The notes below the pieces were generated by a model. That model was given only the letters and a program-made list of their open reading frames with translations. It did no database searches and was not told the DNA's origin. 64,000 nt of DNA, from positions 199,604,826 through 199,668,825 of the forward strand of contig OY856188.1 in NCBI GenBank assembly GCA_963693315.1, given 5' to 3'. Every line of letters starts with the position of its first letter. The first letter of the stretch is position 1. Below are positions 20,709 to 32,635 of this stretch, one piece after another. Source of the DNA: Diogma glabrata (lineage: Eukaryota; Arthropoda; Insecta; Diptera; Cylindrotomidae). The position numbers were made by a program, and so were the translations under genes.

Positions 20709-23617
20709 TTATTCGTTAAAACTTAGTTTTAGTGAGCGCTTAAATTTATCCGATTTCATATCAAAATCAAACAAGTAGTAATACATGTTGAACGCATTTG
20801 ACATAACCGTTATTGGTGAATTTGAACCATACTTGGTTCGATGAAACTCAATATATAAAAGATCACGGGATCTAATAGTTTTCGATGGGACATAGAAATT
20901 TATCTCAGACAATAAGCTAGGAGACATGATCTTATTGTTTAAAAGACCAGCAAAGGTTGCACCTGAAAAATCTCTTCGCAAACTAAGTGGTTCCAAATTA
21001 GCCAATTTACATAGAGTATCATAGCAGGGGAGGTTACGAACGTTTTCGTAAAATTGGAGTTTGGGATCGAAAGCACAAAGTTTAAATTTCCTAACGCAAT
21101 AGATTAAAAATTTCTTTTGTATTGCTTCGATTCTATTTATATGAATATCAGCATAGGGTGACCAGATCATTGAGGCATATTCTAAGTTAGAACGAACGAA
21201 AGAATTATAAAGTAGTACAATTGTTTTCGTATCATGAAAATCTTTAGCCGCTCTTTTGATAAATCCAAGCATTGATGATGCTTTGGCAGTAATACGATCA
21301 ATGTGTAAATTGAATGTTAGATTTTGTGTAAATGTAACTCCCAAATCAATTACTTCAGAAACTCTAGTTAGCGAATCACCTAGTATTTGATATTCAAAGA
21401 TTTGAGGATTCAGCTTCTTATAGAGTGAGAGAATTTTACATTTTTTAACATTCAAATATAGTTTATTTTCATTGCACCATTTGCTTATATTACGAATATC
21501 TAATTGTAAGTGAAAAAAGTCAGCTGCCGTCTCAATGACACGATAAATTTTTAAATCATCAGCATACAAAAGAAAATGACAAAACTCAATGATATTAGAT
21601 AAATCATTAATAAATAATATGAATAAGAGGGGTCCTAAATGGGAACCCTGAGGAACTCCAGAATGAACATATATATAATCCGATTTCTTGCCATCAATCA
21701 ACACATATTGAACTCGGCCAGTCAAATAGGAACATATCCATTTAATTAACACGGAATTGAATCCGAAGTGAGGTAGTTTTGATAAGATGATTTTATGTTG
21801 AATCGTATCAAAAGCCTTCTTAAAGTCAGTGAATACAACATCAACTTGACCTTCATTTTCAAGAACATTTACTGTAGAGTTAACAAACTCTACTAAAGTC
21901 GTTGAAGTAGACCTGCCCTTAAAACACCATGTTGATGAACGGTTATATATTCTTTGCATTTAAAAAACAGATAATCACAAACAATAGATTCAAACAGCTT
22001 GGGTAATGCAGAGAGTATTGAAATCCCTCTATAATTAGATATTTGACATCTACTACCATTTTTGTAAACAGGAACTATATGTGATATTTTCCATTTCGAG
22101 GGAAATACACCAAGATTCAGCGATTTATTAAATAAGATAGAGAGCGGACGTGCAAATGAACTAGCACACAATTTCAACATTTTAGTCGGTATGCCATCCG
22201 GACCTGAACCTTCTTTAAACGAATTCAAGGCAAACATAATGTCCTCCATACTAATTATAGGAGAGCAAAAAGATGGTACATTACATGAGTCATCATAATC
22301 GCTATCAAAAGTCATACTTTCACTTACGTATACACTTTGGAAGAATTTCTGAAATAAGTTACAAATGCCTTGGATATCAGAAGATTTTTCGGACTCTAGA
22401 CACATGGTTGTTGGTAGGCCAGAGGTCTTACGTTTTAAATTGACAAATTCGAAGAATTTTTTGGGTTTGTCCCTAATAACCTCCTCTACATTAGATATGT
22501 ATCTATCATAGTTAATAGAATATTTTTTATCAAACTCAGCCTGCAGATTCCGTACAATATCTTTATCGTTAGGTGATTTGGTTTCCTTAAATTTTTTACG
22601 TGCCTTATTTTTGCGATTCCTCAAATTAATTAGATTTTTGTCAAACCAAGGAGGAGAGTTGTTCTTTTCCTTTTTAATGAGAGGAATGTATTGGGTACAA
22701 CCATTCATAACTATTTTGTCAAAAATTTCAACATCTGAATCGATTGAATTGTTAGAAAGAATAAAATCCCAATCAAAAGTGTTGAGATACAAATTTAAGC
22801 CTTCACCATCAATTCTATTAAAATTATAAGAAGGTAGCTCATTGACAAATTGATTAACAGGTAAAAAAGCATCATCTTTAATTGCAATTTCATACGGTTT
22901 ATGGTGACTGTCATTAACTACAAATGGAGTAATGGATTCTTCCAATGATAGCAAATTACAGTCATTCGTAAAGATTAAATCTAAAAATTTTCCATTAATG
23001 TTACAAATACTGTTAATTTGATTCAAATCACATGCTAATAATGAATCAATACATGTGTAATCGATGACTGATTTTACATTTACAGGTAATAAATCACCAT
23101 CAGCTGTAGATTCCCATTTAATATTCGGCAGGTTAAAATCACCTAATAAGATAATTTTATCACATATGCTTCTTTCATCAACAATACTATGGATACACTC
23201 ACAATATTTAATGTAGACATCGACTGACATCCCTGGTGGTATATATACAGCAATTATCAAAAATGTTACTTGTGAAATAGTTACTGATACACAAAGCAGC
23301 TCAGTTGTATTATATTCGGTTTCAATATCGATAATTTCATTTTGAAGAGACGAACGAACTGCAATTAATACTCCCCCTCCAGTATTTTTATGACTATTCA
23401 ACGATGATCTATCACAGCGATAAACATTGTAGTTATTCGTAAAAAATTCTTGAGAATAAATCCACTTATGAAACCAAGTTTCAATTAACACATAGATTGG
23501 AAAATTTGTTGAATTAAGAAATCTGGAAAAAGATGATGATTTTGAAGCCATGCCACGTACATTTTGAAAATAGATAATCAATTCAGTAGAAAGTTTCATA
23601 GGTGATGAAGACAGCAT
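20709..23617 (-). pseudogene. LINE ORF2 (endonuclease + RT), one frameshift
   Basis: The first frame (23617-21893) holds the endonuclease (FQNVRGMASK, ETWFHKWI, GGGVLIAV, LLGDFNLPNIKW, DSHHKPYEI). RT begins in it (SFKEGSGPDGIPTKMLK, HIVPVYKNGSRCQISNYRGI). After a one-base slip around 21915-21930 the second frame (to 20709) continues with RSTSTTLVEF, FTDFKKAFDTIQH, GVPQGSHLGPLLFILFIND, the LLYADDLKI active site and SNLEYASMIWSP. At the slip the two frames overlap and each keeps half of one conserved motif, so a single inserted base in a polynucleotide run explains the break. Catalytic residues of both domains look intact. Confidence 0.85.
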
Positions 23618-23643
23618 TGATGGAGTGTTCTTAGCAGTTTTAA

Positions 23644-24500
23644 TTATTTTGCTGTTGTGATTGAACCCGGAATCCTTAAAAAAGGACGATTACTTGGCTT
23701 AGGTTTAAATTCTTTTATAAGAACACCTGCAGGCCAAGATGAAGAAGTAAGAAGCTTCTCTTTTGCTGACAAGGGCGCATTCAATTTAAAAGATACATAA
23801 TCTCTATCCACTTCGCCAATAGGTTTAGGTACCAATCGAATAAATTTTAGATCAGGTAATAGCAGGTTCTCATTTAAGAATTTTTGAAAATCAACGTCCG
23901 ATACATCTTTGCTTAATCTTGAAACAAAAATCCAAATTTTCTGTTCAACAACTGATAGAAGATTAGAACCACCAGTACCTATAACGATACTAGATGGAAT
24001 TGCTTTTTCAGCAGCTGGCAGATTCAGCACAGATCCACTACTCGAAGGTTTGCTTTCCTTAGTTCTTGCTATGTTTAGAGCTGAACGTTGCAACGGTTGA
24101 TGCTGAATAGGCATATGCCTATAGGCTCCTTAGACATACATTCGGATTCCAAATCAATATGCTCATTGTTGAGTTCAATTGTACCATTGATCTTGTTTTT
24201 ATCTAATTTAGCTTCATTTAGGTGACATTGCAGCTCAGCAATTTGAGCTTTCAAAGCAGAATTTTCTTTAATAAAGAAGTCGACTTTCGCTTCAAGATTC
24301 AGGAAAGATATTTTAGAGGATTCTTTAAATTCCCTCAACTCTTTAAAAATCATACCCAACGCACTTTTAGACGACATTCCCTCAGATAATCCCTCAAGTG
24401 AGACTAGACTTGATCCAGCATTACCTGGTTCAGCATCCGATACAACTGCAGTACTCTTACTTCGCAGCTTTCTAGTTGGTGAGAGATTACCTAGACTCAT
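23644..24500 (-). pseudogene. LINE ORF1, one frameshift
   Basis: The first frame (24500-24075) starts with a basic N-terminus followed by a coiled coil (residues about 50-105, heptad-like Leu/Ile with ENSALKAQIAELQ). The second frame (24114-23644) carries an RRM-like segment (KIWIFVSRLSKDVSDVDFQ, RDYVSFKLNAP). Such ORF1 proteins bind LINE RNA. The frames overlap around 24090, consistent with one small indel. No zinc knuckle is seen. Confidence 0.7.
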
Positions 24501-24545
24501 CTTGCTTAGTATAAAGCAAATTTGTATGAAAACTATTCACAAAAT

Positions 24546-25115
24546 TACAATTTGTTAGGAATGTTAACATTAAAAAACTGGTTCAAATTTAATGTTACTT
24601 TTTATGATTGTGATTGCAATGACGTTTTTGGTTGCAAAGTACACTTATTATTATTTGTGCTTAAATTAATTGTTTTTCAATTAGATTTCAGTTTAAAATT
24701 CAATTCAATTTCAATTTAAAATAATGGTACCTGATGATTTCATTCAATAGTAAAAAAAATACTTTCTATTTTAACACTTTATAGACTTTACTGTTAGCAT
24801 AGCTTAACAAACAAATTGTAATTTTTAGGGATGTTAGCATTAAAATACTGGACCAAGTATAATGATAGTTTTAATGGTTATGGTCAAGCTAACTTTATTG
24901 GTTTCAAAGCACACTTATTAGAGCTGAAATTAATTGTTTATCAACTTGATTACTTTAAATTAATTTACACTCATTCTAATTAATATCACATTTTAAGCGC
25001 GGACAGTTTATTTAAGCTTAGAAAAATTAAATCACTTTAAAATAATGATGTCTGTTGATTTCATTCAATAATAGACAAAAAAAACACTTTTTATGGACTT
25101 TACTGTTAGCATAAA
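24546..25115 (-). repeat. two tandem 5' UTR monomers of the LINE
   Basis: Two diverged copies of a 270-310-base unit: words such as GATGTTAACATTAAAA, GCAAAGTACACTTATTA, GATTTCATTCAATA and GACTTTACTGTTAGCATA occur once around 24556-24800 and again around 24826-25110, in the same order. They lie just upstream of ORF1 on the element strand, where tandem promoter monomers occur in some LINEs. Confidence 0.7.
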
Positions 25116-25243
25116 ATGAAACACAAATAAATATAAAATATTTTTGAGAGCAAATTAAAAAACACGTCTGATCGATACGACGTCGATTGAGGATGAGAGA
25201 TATAAGAATTTTATGAATGAATTTCAAAAACAAAATCATATTA

Positions 25244-25339
25244 TCGTTTTATACGTTATATACGTTTTATACGTTTTATACGTTACGTATTATACGTGTA
25301 ACGTATAAAGCGTTTTATACGTGTATATTAGCAACCCTG
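25244..25339. repeat. TTATACG microsatellite ending in CAACCCTG
   Basis: About ten degenerate copies of a GTTTTATAC/TTATACGT word, then GCAACCCTG. The right end matches the terminus of the 2448-2834 element, and the core is again a short-word repeat, so it is probably a truncated relative. The left terminus is not visible. Confidence 0.5.
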
Positions 25340-26010
25340 GAAAAAACCCATTGAAAACGATTCAAAACAATAGGATATTGCACTAAAATCCGGCTTTTAC
25401 GATAAGAAACGATTAAAACGGATAGGAATAAACAAAAAAAATATTGTGAAAAAACCCATTGAAAACGATTCAAAACGATAGGATATTGCACTAAAATTCG
25501 GCTTTTACGATAAGAAACGATTAAAACGGATAGGAATTAACAGAAAAAAAATAATGTGAAAAAACCCATTGAAAACGATTCAAAACGATAGGATATTGCA
25601 CTAAAACTCGGCTTTCACGATAAGAAACGATCAAAACGGATAGGAATTAACAGAAAACAAAATAATGTGAAATATCCCATTGAAAACGATTCAGATAATC
25701 TACCAAAAAACGATAGGAAACGATACAAACATTCTATCGGAAAAAAAAACGATACAGCCCCATTCATTTTCATTTAAAAACCGCATAGGAAACGATAGAA
25801 AACGGTTCAATTTTTTTACTAGATTTTCATTTCTATCAGAAAATAACGATAAGAAACACCCAAAAACGATAGAAATTGCATCCGCCACAAAATGCAAAAC
25901 GTAAGAGTCCGCATCCGTTTCTATGGGAAAAAACGATTCCAACCCATTAATTCTCATTCAAAAACCGCATAGAAAACGATAGAAAACGGTCTATCGGTTT
26001 CTATCGTTTT
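25340..26010. repeat. 108-111-base tandem repeat and CGATAG-rich tail
   Basis: Units start at about 25340, 25448, 25558 and 25669 with the word CCCATTGAAAACGATTC and contain GATATTGCACTAAAA and GATAAGAAACGAT. Three full units are followed by a degenerate fourth, then GATAGAAAACGG-type words to 26010. No gene is seen. Confidence 0.85.
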
Positions 26011-27639
26011 ATATCATTTTTTTACAAGGGACATCAATAAAACATTTCCTTTTGTAGCACATCTTAAATGTGTCAATTTACTGTATTTGCCGCAAATCCA
26101 GTAGCGAGCTAGCAACCTTGATGTGACTAACATATTTTCCTCAAGTTACTGTTACAAGAACGTTACAGTGAGGTTTTTATTTAGTTACAATGACAGAAAC
26201 TAACAACAAGGTTCGAGCATAGTAGTTGAAGAAATTTAGTTAGTTGCAAGGACGCTGCAAAAAGGTTGTTATACAGTTGCAACGACAGTAAAAGAAAACG
26301 GGTCGAGCTAATCTTAGACAGCTAATTGGTTAGAAGAACGCTGCAATCAGGTTTTTATTTAGCTTCAATAACTTTGGAAGCTATCTGTTTTGAAGCTCTG
26401 TGTTCGTCATATTTTTCGTTGTTTTTTGTATTTCATACACCATGCGGTTTTATTTGAGAAAATTCTAATGTGATTTTCTATAATATTATTTATTTCCTAT
26501 AACAATTTATGGTGCACTATGACACTAGGAGCATTAAAAACTGTATTTAGATATATAATTGTGGATTTTATGGTGATAATTAAAATTCGAAAATTTTCTA
26601 ATTATTTTCCAAATTTTCAACTTTTGGGTGGCGCGTGAATTTCCCAGAGGTAAAACAGCCACACTCATCGACAAGATGGCATCCGTTATAAAATTTTGGT
26701 CTAAAAATAATGAAATTTTTAATTTTAAAGTACGTATTGAGTAATGTCTGATTTTTAAAACTTATAAAACTTTTCAATAAAAATCATGTAAAGAAAAATT
26801 TATTTTCATAATTTCTCTCTAAAAAGTACACTTTGCTTTAATTGTCCAGCGTTGCGAAAGCTGTCAATATCAAAGCAGTTTAGATAAGTTCATATCGTAA
26901 CCGCTGTCAATTACTTATCGTAACTGCTGAAGTTTTGGCCTCAAATTTTCTTTTTTAAATCAAAGTACGCGAGTGATTCCTGTCAAACAAACTATTTCAG
27001 TTCATTGTTCAACTTCCTTGTAAATTGATTCAGAGCAGAAACAGAAACAAAACACAAATGGAAGATCCTACAAGTGACTTGAGTGATGGTGGACCTAACA
27101 ATTTACTACTTTTTAGAGAGAAATTATGAAAAGCACTGTTCGTAACTCGTGGAGAAAGTAAGTTATTTCAGAATTGGTGAATTGTTTGCACTCGCTATCG
27201 CTCGTGCACAAACTTTCACCAATGCTGAAATAACTTACTTTCTCCACTTGTTACGAAATGTACTATAAAAACATTTTTAAAACATGACAATTAGCAACTG
27301 AAATAAAAATTAATATTCATTGTTTCGTCTTGTTGCGTGCAACTTAAGTTTGTTACATCAACACATTTTAAACATAGCTATAATACATTTGTGGCCTCTG
27401 CGACCAAATTTGTTACAAAATATACCGCAAATTCTGCTTTTTCTGTCGCAATGGAGCTACAGTTGCGTTACATATCTAATCTGGCGACACTTTTATTTGT
27501 TACATTAGCTTCATTGCTGCAAATTTGTCCTAGCTGGGATGACACAGTTAATGTGAGGCTTCCTTTAAATAGACTTTAAATAATCTTAAAATAATTTCCT
27601 TTAAATAATACCTTTAAATAGACTTTTAGCATGCTGAAC
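26011..27639. other. non-coding AT-rich stretch with decayed repeats
   Basis: At 26130-26400 a degenerate repeat of about 110 bases recurs (GTTGCAANGACGCTGCAA words). A 23-codon open stretch starting MEDPTSDLSDGG begins at 27058 but has no visible continuation. A 115-base hairpin lies at 27141-27255. No gene is supported. Confidence 0.5.
27141..27255. repeat. fold-back element with TCGC-rich centre
   Basis: Arms of about 41 bases (CGTAACTCGTGGAGAAAGTA against TACTTTCTCCACTTGTTACG) surround the centre GCACTCGCTATCGCTCGTGC. The centre resembles those of other hairpins in the window (47441-47578, 56435-56712). Confidence 0.8.
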
Positions 27640-28875
27640 GAAAGTAATAGAGATGCCACCGCGAGAGAAAGCAAGTTCATGATTGCGAAAGAAAGCGGGC
27701 AGTTAAAAAGTATGGCTTGAGTTTGGAGGGGTTAAACAAAGCATATTTCTATGAGCCCAATCAGAGATTTCAGCCTGGTCATGGTATATCTCCATGAAAC
27801 ATCTCTGAAGATCGGGGATTGGAAGAGCATGAACGATTTGAACATCATCAGCAAACGAAAAATTAATAACTGTGGTAATATCATTAATATAAATAGACAA
27901 GAGGAGTGGACCAAGAATGGAGCCTTGAGGAACACCTTTAAGAACAGGAATAGAAGATGAAGAGAGATTACCAGAAGCTAGACATTGAGATCGTCTAGAA
28001 AGTTAAGAGAAAAATAGATTACAAGCGCAGGTAGTGAAACGAAATTGAGATTTAAGTTTGAATAGCAGAGTTGCAGGATCAATTGAATCAAAAGCCTTAC
28101 TAGAATCAAGGAGAAGAAGAATGGAGATTAGCTTATTATTTACATTCCTACGAAGTCGATCAGTGATATCAATCAGCGTATAAGAAGTACTTGATTGGTT
28201 ACGAAAGCCAGATTAGTGATCCGAAAGGATTGATTATTAGAATTAGTATATGTTCAATAATCTGGCCTTTTATAACCTTAAAGGAACCTTCTTTGGAATA
28301 GGACAAACACCCTCACTACCCTTCTTTGGAATAGGACGTACAGTAGCAGATTTCCACGAGGTAGGGAAGGAAGAGATCATTATAATATTGTTTGTAAGCT
28401 GGTGGATATGGGGGGCGATAAAAGAAAAAAAATTTTAAGAAATTTGATGGGAATGCCAACGGAACCGACAGCGTTAGAAGAGATAGAGTAGAGGGCCATT
28501 TCGATTTCGGAAGGAGTGGCAGAGTGTTGTAATTAATTGTTTTTATCCTCTGTTCATTTTTGTGTTTGCCGCTTAATATTTAAATTATTATTGCCTGTAA
28601 AGAAAAGAAAGAATAGAAAAATTAACACAGAGTGAAAGAGAAGGATTTTGTGTGTTCAGGAATGGAGGAATCATTGAGAGGGAGAGGAGAGAAGGAGTTA
28701 GCGGAAACAAAGGATTGGTTGCGAGAGTTAAGAGAAAGAGATTTGGAAGATGGATTGATGGCTGCGATGGCTGAGAGTTTAGTCCACATAGCTTTAGAGG
28801 AAGGCAAATTGGAAAACATTTTGGGCCCAAGATCGAGTTTAGCCTTCCGCATTAGTGATTTGAAATGGTTGCGAT
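27640..28875 (-). pseudogene. decayed LINE reverse transcriptase
   Basis: Across several frames the - strand gives, from right to left, a thumb-side N-terminal piece (GPKMFSNLPSSKAMW), SNAVGSVGIPIKFLK, LDSSKAFDSIDPATLL, a GVPQGSILGPLL-like block, and YINDITTVINFSFADDVQIV with the catalytic ADD. Many stops and frameshifts make it inactive. The style is Jockey/CR1-like and distinct from the LINE at 20388-25115. Confidence 0.7.
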
Positions 28876-28977
28876 AGTGGCAGAAAACTTTTGGTTTGAA
28901 AATAATCTGGTCACCTTAATTATTATTATTTTTGCAATTAATTTTTAAACATAAATACTGATTTCTAAATAAATAAA

Positions 28978-29162
28978 TACTGATTTCTAATTATCACTGT
29001 TGTATGTAATCTGTCAAATACATACAGAAATATGATTTGAAGTTTGTAAAAAGCTCTTCGCTGAAATCCAAATCGTTGAGGATATAGAGCTTTTTCCTTA
29101 AACTTCAAATAATTATATTGCTGTATGTAATCTATCAAATAATTATTAGAAATCAGTACTTG
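28978..29162. repeat. fold-back element upstream of the first RNA-binding gene
   Basis: Imperfect inverted arms run from TGATTTCTAAT to AAAAAGCTCT (28990-29060) and back from AGAGCTTTTT to ATTAGAAATCA (about 29088-29155). The left end carries a duplicated AATACTGATTTCTAA. The remaining sequence up to 29480 is AT-rich with no gene seen. Confidence 0.6.
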
Positions 29163-29477
29163 TGTATTAAAATTTACTGCAAAAATAATAATAAATCAAC
29201 TATAGTAAAAACCACTTAAAGACATCACAAAACAATCTTGATTTGCATTTTGCAAAAAACAACAATTATTTAAAGTTTTATGAAACACAAAGCAGTGTCA
29301 AGCCACAACTGTCAAGTTTTTTTTCGGTAAAAAGGTCTATAAAATTAAACATTGAAAAATAACTTTCCGAACGTATCGTTTTATATCACCGAAATATCTT
29401 TTGAGTTCAACGTATCGTTTTATATTACCGAAAAAGCTTTTGAGTTTAATGACGATTAACCGAATAAAAACCACAAA

Positions 29478-29571
29478 ATTAGACGACATCAATCAAGTGA
29501 AGTTAAAATTTGTGAACGCCATTTTAAAATTTTTAATAATTTAATTTTAAAGTGAATTTTATCTCATTAAA
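29478..29571 (+). promoter_or_regulatory. 5' UTR/proximal promoter shared by the two RNA-binding genes
   Basis: This stretch matches 40826-40917 in order: ATTAGACGACATC, then GTGAACGCCATT, then AAAGTGAATTTTATCT, then the ATGGTTGC start. Conservation of non-coding sequence next to the start in both copies suggests leader or promoter elements. No TATA box or defined initiator was identified. Confidence 0.45.
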
Positions 29572-31010
29572 ATGGTTGCTGTTAGTTATTTTAATAATCT
29601 AAAAATTGTCATGGTCTTAATTTTTCTAAAATGATTGCTTGTTTTTGCAGAGAACTAAAGTTTTTGTTGGTAGCTTGCCACCAGGCACCAAACCGGAAGA
29701 ATTAAGACGAATTTTCGAAGTACATGGTGTTGTTACAGAGTGTGATATTATGAATAAATGCGGCTTTATCCACATGCAAACCGAGGATATGGCTGAAGCT
29801 GCAATTAAAGCTCTTCATAATACAACATTCAATGGTGCAAGTATTGTTGTGGAACGTGGTCGTTTGAAGGATAAAAATTCCAGTGGCGGTCGTAAAGGTG
29901 GTCGGCCAAGTGGCCGTGGATTTGGTGGCGGTCGAGATCGTAACGGAGCAAGAAGTGGTGGCGGCGGAGGTGGTGGAGGTAGGTTTGGTGATCGTAATGG
30001 GGGTGGTGCGATTCGTCGTGATCGAATGGGAGGACGTAATAGTGGTGGAGGTGCTGGAGGTCCTTATGACAAAGGAGGTCGTGATACCAACCGTCGGAGT
30101 TTAGGTATGAGAAATAGCGGTGGTTTTGATCGTGGAATGGATGGCCCAATGAATTTAATTAATCCTCGTAATCCATTAGACTCTTTTGGACTGGGTGGAC
30201 TTGGAAACGGAATGGGCGGAAATAATATGGACAATAGATTCGATGATCGTAGTTTCGGATTTAGCAATGAAGACCGTCGAGGTTTTGCTTTACCTGAGCG
30301 AGTTAGGTATCCAGATGATATTGGTCGGAATAACATGTTTGATCGAAATGGTCCACTAGGTGGAAGTGGTGGTGGAGGCGGTAATTTATTCGATAGACGT
30401 AGTGGTGGCCTTGGCGGCATGGATATGGGTGGAATGAATGATATGTTCAGTAGAAGAACATCAATGTAAGTCCTTTAAACTAAAGGCTGATGGTGATCAA
30501 AACATTTAATATTTTTTTTTTTTAATATTTTACAGGGGTAACAACGGCGGTATGGGTGGAGGAATGGGAGGAGGTATGGGTGGAGGAATGGGAGGAGGTA
30601 TGGGTGGAGGAATGGGAGGTAATATGGGCGGAGGAATGGGAGGTAATATGGGCGGAGGAATGGGCGGTGGTATGAGCGGAGGAAATGGCAGAGGATATGA
30701 TAGAGGAGGAAACAGTGGCGATTACAACAACTCTTTCCCAGCTCTTGGAGGAGGTAGTGGGGCAGGAATGAATCGGTAAGACTAAATTATTTTATAACGT
30801 ACTTACCTATTTCGTAAGCAATTTCTTTAATTTTGTGGGCAATCGATATTGTTTGCGGTTTTTTAAAGATGAATATTTGGACATTGATGTTTTTAGAACG
30901 TATTTTTAACTATAAAACCAAAAACTCCGAGTTTTAATTAATTGAGGACACTTTCTTAATTTTCTTATAGCAATGGACCCCGTAGAGATTTGATGACTCG
31001 TCGATTTTAA
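29572..31010 (+). CDS. single-RRM glycine-rich RNA-binding protein, copy A
   Basis: Four coding exons: 29572-29580 (only Met-Val-Ala), 29651-30465, 30536-30775 and 30971-31010, joined by GT-AG introns of 70, 70 and 195 bases, giving 367 residues. Residues about 4-75 are one RRM with RNP2 VFVGSL and RNP1 CGFIHMQ, most like the RRMs of the lark/RBM4/RBM14 group. After it come RGG/GGR-rich low-complexity sequence, a conserved block (RRGFALPERVRYPDD), a Gly-Gly-Met repeat tract in exon 3 and the C-terminus RRDLMTRRF. Such proteins bind RNA, often in nuclear splicing or paraspeckle-type complexes; the exact role here is unknown. The intronic TTG at 29639 is not the start, because the spliced ATG gives the same exon structure as copy B. 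Confidence 0.85.
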
Positions 31011-32600
31011 TTTATTTTAAATTATTACAATTATTGTTATATATAAGTTTACCAACATTTTAACTATTTGCTATAGTTAACGACGTGTAAAACACATACA
31101 TATTCTTTTTTAAAGAAGACAACTACAAAACTTTAGAATAAGATAATCTTAGGAGAATTTTATATGTTTTAATTAAAAGCATCTTTTTAATATTAGAAGA
31201 AAATGAAGTCATATATCGTTAAAAGAAGTATTTTCTTTGATCAAACATTCGTAATTTTATCATTCGTAGTATTACAAGTAATTTTAAAGTATTCAGTCGA
31301 TCGTGCATTTCCAAATTGTGTAAATAATTAAGAAAACTTATTCTAATCAAATATTTAAATACACGAAACCGTTAAGCATACCGAAATAAATAAATTCAGT
31401 TTTAACAGCAAATAATTTGTTAATGAAAAGAAAAATATTATTTATATAAACTCATTGTCGTTTCTTATGTATGTGTTATGATTGAGGTTTTATACAGAAA
31501 TGTTAATTGCAATACTTGGATTTATAAAATAACATACTGTGCGTTAAGAATTTTAAAAGGGGAAATGCTGACTCGTTTCAAAAGATACGTTAAAATATTT
31601 TTTTGAAAAACGGAACATTTGCATCGACGCCGCCTCATAAAAAATACGAACCTTAGGAATACTTTCATTATGTATAATGATAATTATGTTTCATTTCGGA
31701 AATCTGATTAAAAATTGAAACCGATGTACAATTCTTATTAGAATATAAATAAATATTAATTTATCAAAACACAGTGCATTGTCGTTAAATTGTTTATTTC
31801 TAAAACAAAACGAAAAAAAGTAGCAGGCAAAAAACTTAGATCAAATAGGAGCGGATCGATGTAAGCTGGTACATAAATGACATACAAGTTTTCTTTCTAA
31901 TGCGGTAAAAATGTATTCTTGCGGTGCAGAAGAAATGCGATGAATAATATTGGAAGTAAGTAAACAAAAGTTGCGATAAATAGTTGCGAAAGCAACAATA
32001 GAGTAAGAAAAAATATTTCATTGTACGAACGTATAAGACTGAATTTTAAATATAAATTACAATTCGATTGAATAAAATAAATAACTTCGTAACGTTTATG
32101 TTTAACCTTTTGATTAGTTTTCGTTTGAAACTTCGTTTCACATATATCCTTAAACATAATCGTTTGTTTTGTTCTCTAACAATCATTAAAATTCAATTTA
32201 AACTTTCAACAGGTTAGGTACCTTTATTTACATCCATATAAAGTAAAACGTAGGTCATAGAAGCAGAAGGTTAAAATGTATTAATTATATCGGAACTCCG
32301 GTACGGGTTAGTATGCGTTCGTACAAAAGGGATCGAAACAATGGTATTAATAGAAAGAATTAGATTACTTTTCGAATACATACTCAATATGTATGCAAAT
32401 GACGTTAATGAAATTTAAGCGATTTCCATTCAAAATAGATGTGAAGGCTACCGATAAACAAATATATAGAGTAGGTAGCGTGGAGGAATATAACCGAATA
32501 TCATGGAATTCCCTCAACCACAATAAACAAAAAAAAAATTATTTTAATTTCATCAATACATATTCTAATTTCAATAGTTCTAATAAGTTTTTTCTTCTAG
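31011..32600 (+). other. 3' UTR and downstream flank of copy A
   Basis: AATAAA signals occur at 31385-31390 and 31748-31753. The block around the second (TACAATTCTTATTAGAATA) is conserved at 43177-43203 after copy B, as is GAAGACAACTACAAA just after the stop. A further shared block (AAGTAAGTAAACAAAAGTTG, 31953-31972, against 43398-43417) lies beyond the poly(A) site. No other gene is seen. Confidence 0.6.
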
Positions 32601-32635
32601 CTTTCTACGGCCCAAACGGTGAGATGGACAAAAAG
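32601..32635 (+). other. candidate alternative last exon of copy A
   Basis: A pyrimidine tract and acceptor (TTTTTTCTTCTAG) precede 35 bases that end at a GTTTGT donor-like site. Spliced to the end of exon 3 (phase 2), it would read Arg-Phe-Leu-Arg-Pro-Lys-Arg then TGA. Copy B has the same arrangement at 43901-43935, with TGA at the identical offset. Confidence 0.45.

Larger units (their letters stand above)
20388..25115 (-). mobile_element. nearly complete Jockey/CR1-group LINE
   Basis: On the - strand, tandem 5' UTR monomers (24546-25115), ORF1 (24500-23644), ORF2 (23617-20709), a short AT-rich 3' UTR and a microsatellite tail of AAATA-type repeats (20388-20416) follow in order. A four-base-repeat tail instead of poly(A) is typical of CR1-like lines. 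Each ORF has one frameshift and otherwise reads cleanly, so this is a recent copy. The right boundary is approximate. Confidence 0.85.

Noticed and set aside
25340..25680. CRISPR-like array
   Set aside because: The 108-111-base units are continuous tandem repeats without unique spacers, in a eukaryotic context.
27058..27129. Small ORF starting MEDPTSDLSDGG
   Set aside because: 23 codons with no clear donor site or conserved continuation; too short to support.
29829..30420. Open frames antisense to the RGG/GGM tracts of the RNA-binding genes (Pro-, His- or Val-rich, here and at 41112-42124)
   Set aside because: They mirror the repetitive GGT/GGA codons of the sense exons, have no domain, and do not continue across the introns.
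30552..30779. Gly-Gly-Met repeat ORF as a separate small gene
   Set aside because: It is exon 3 of copy A; splice sites on both sides keep frame with exons 2 and 4, and copy B has the same layout.
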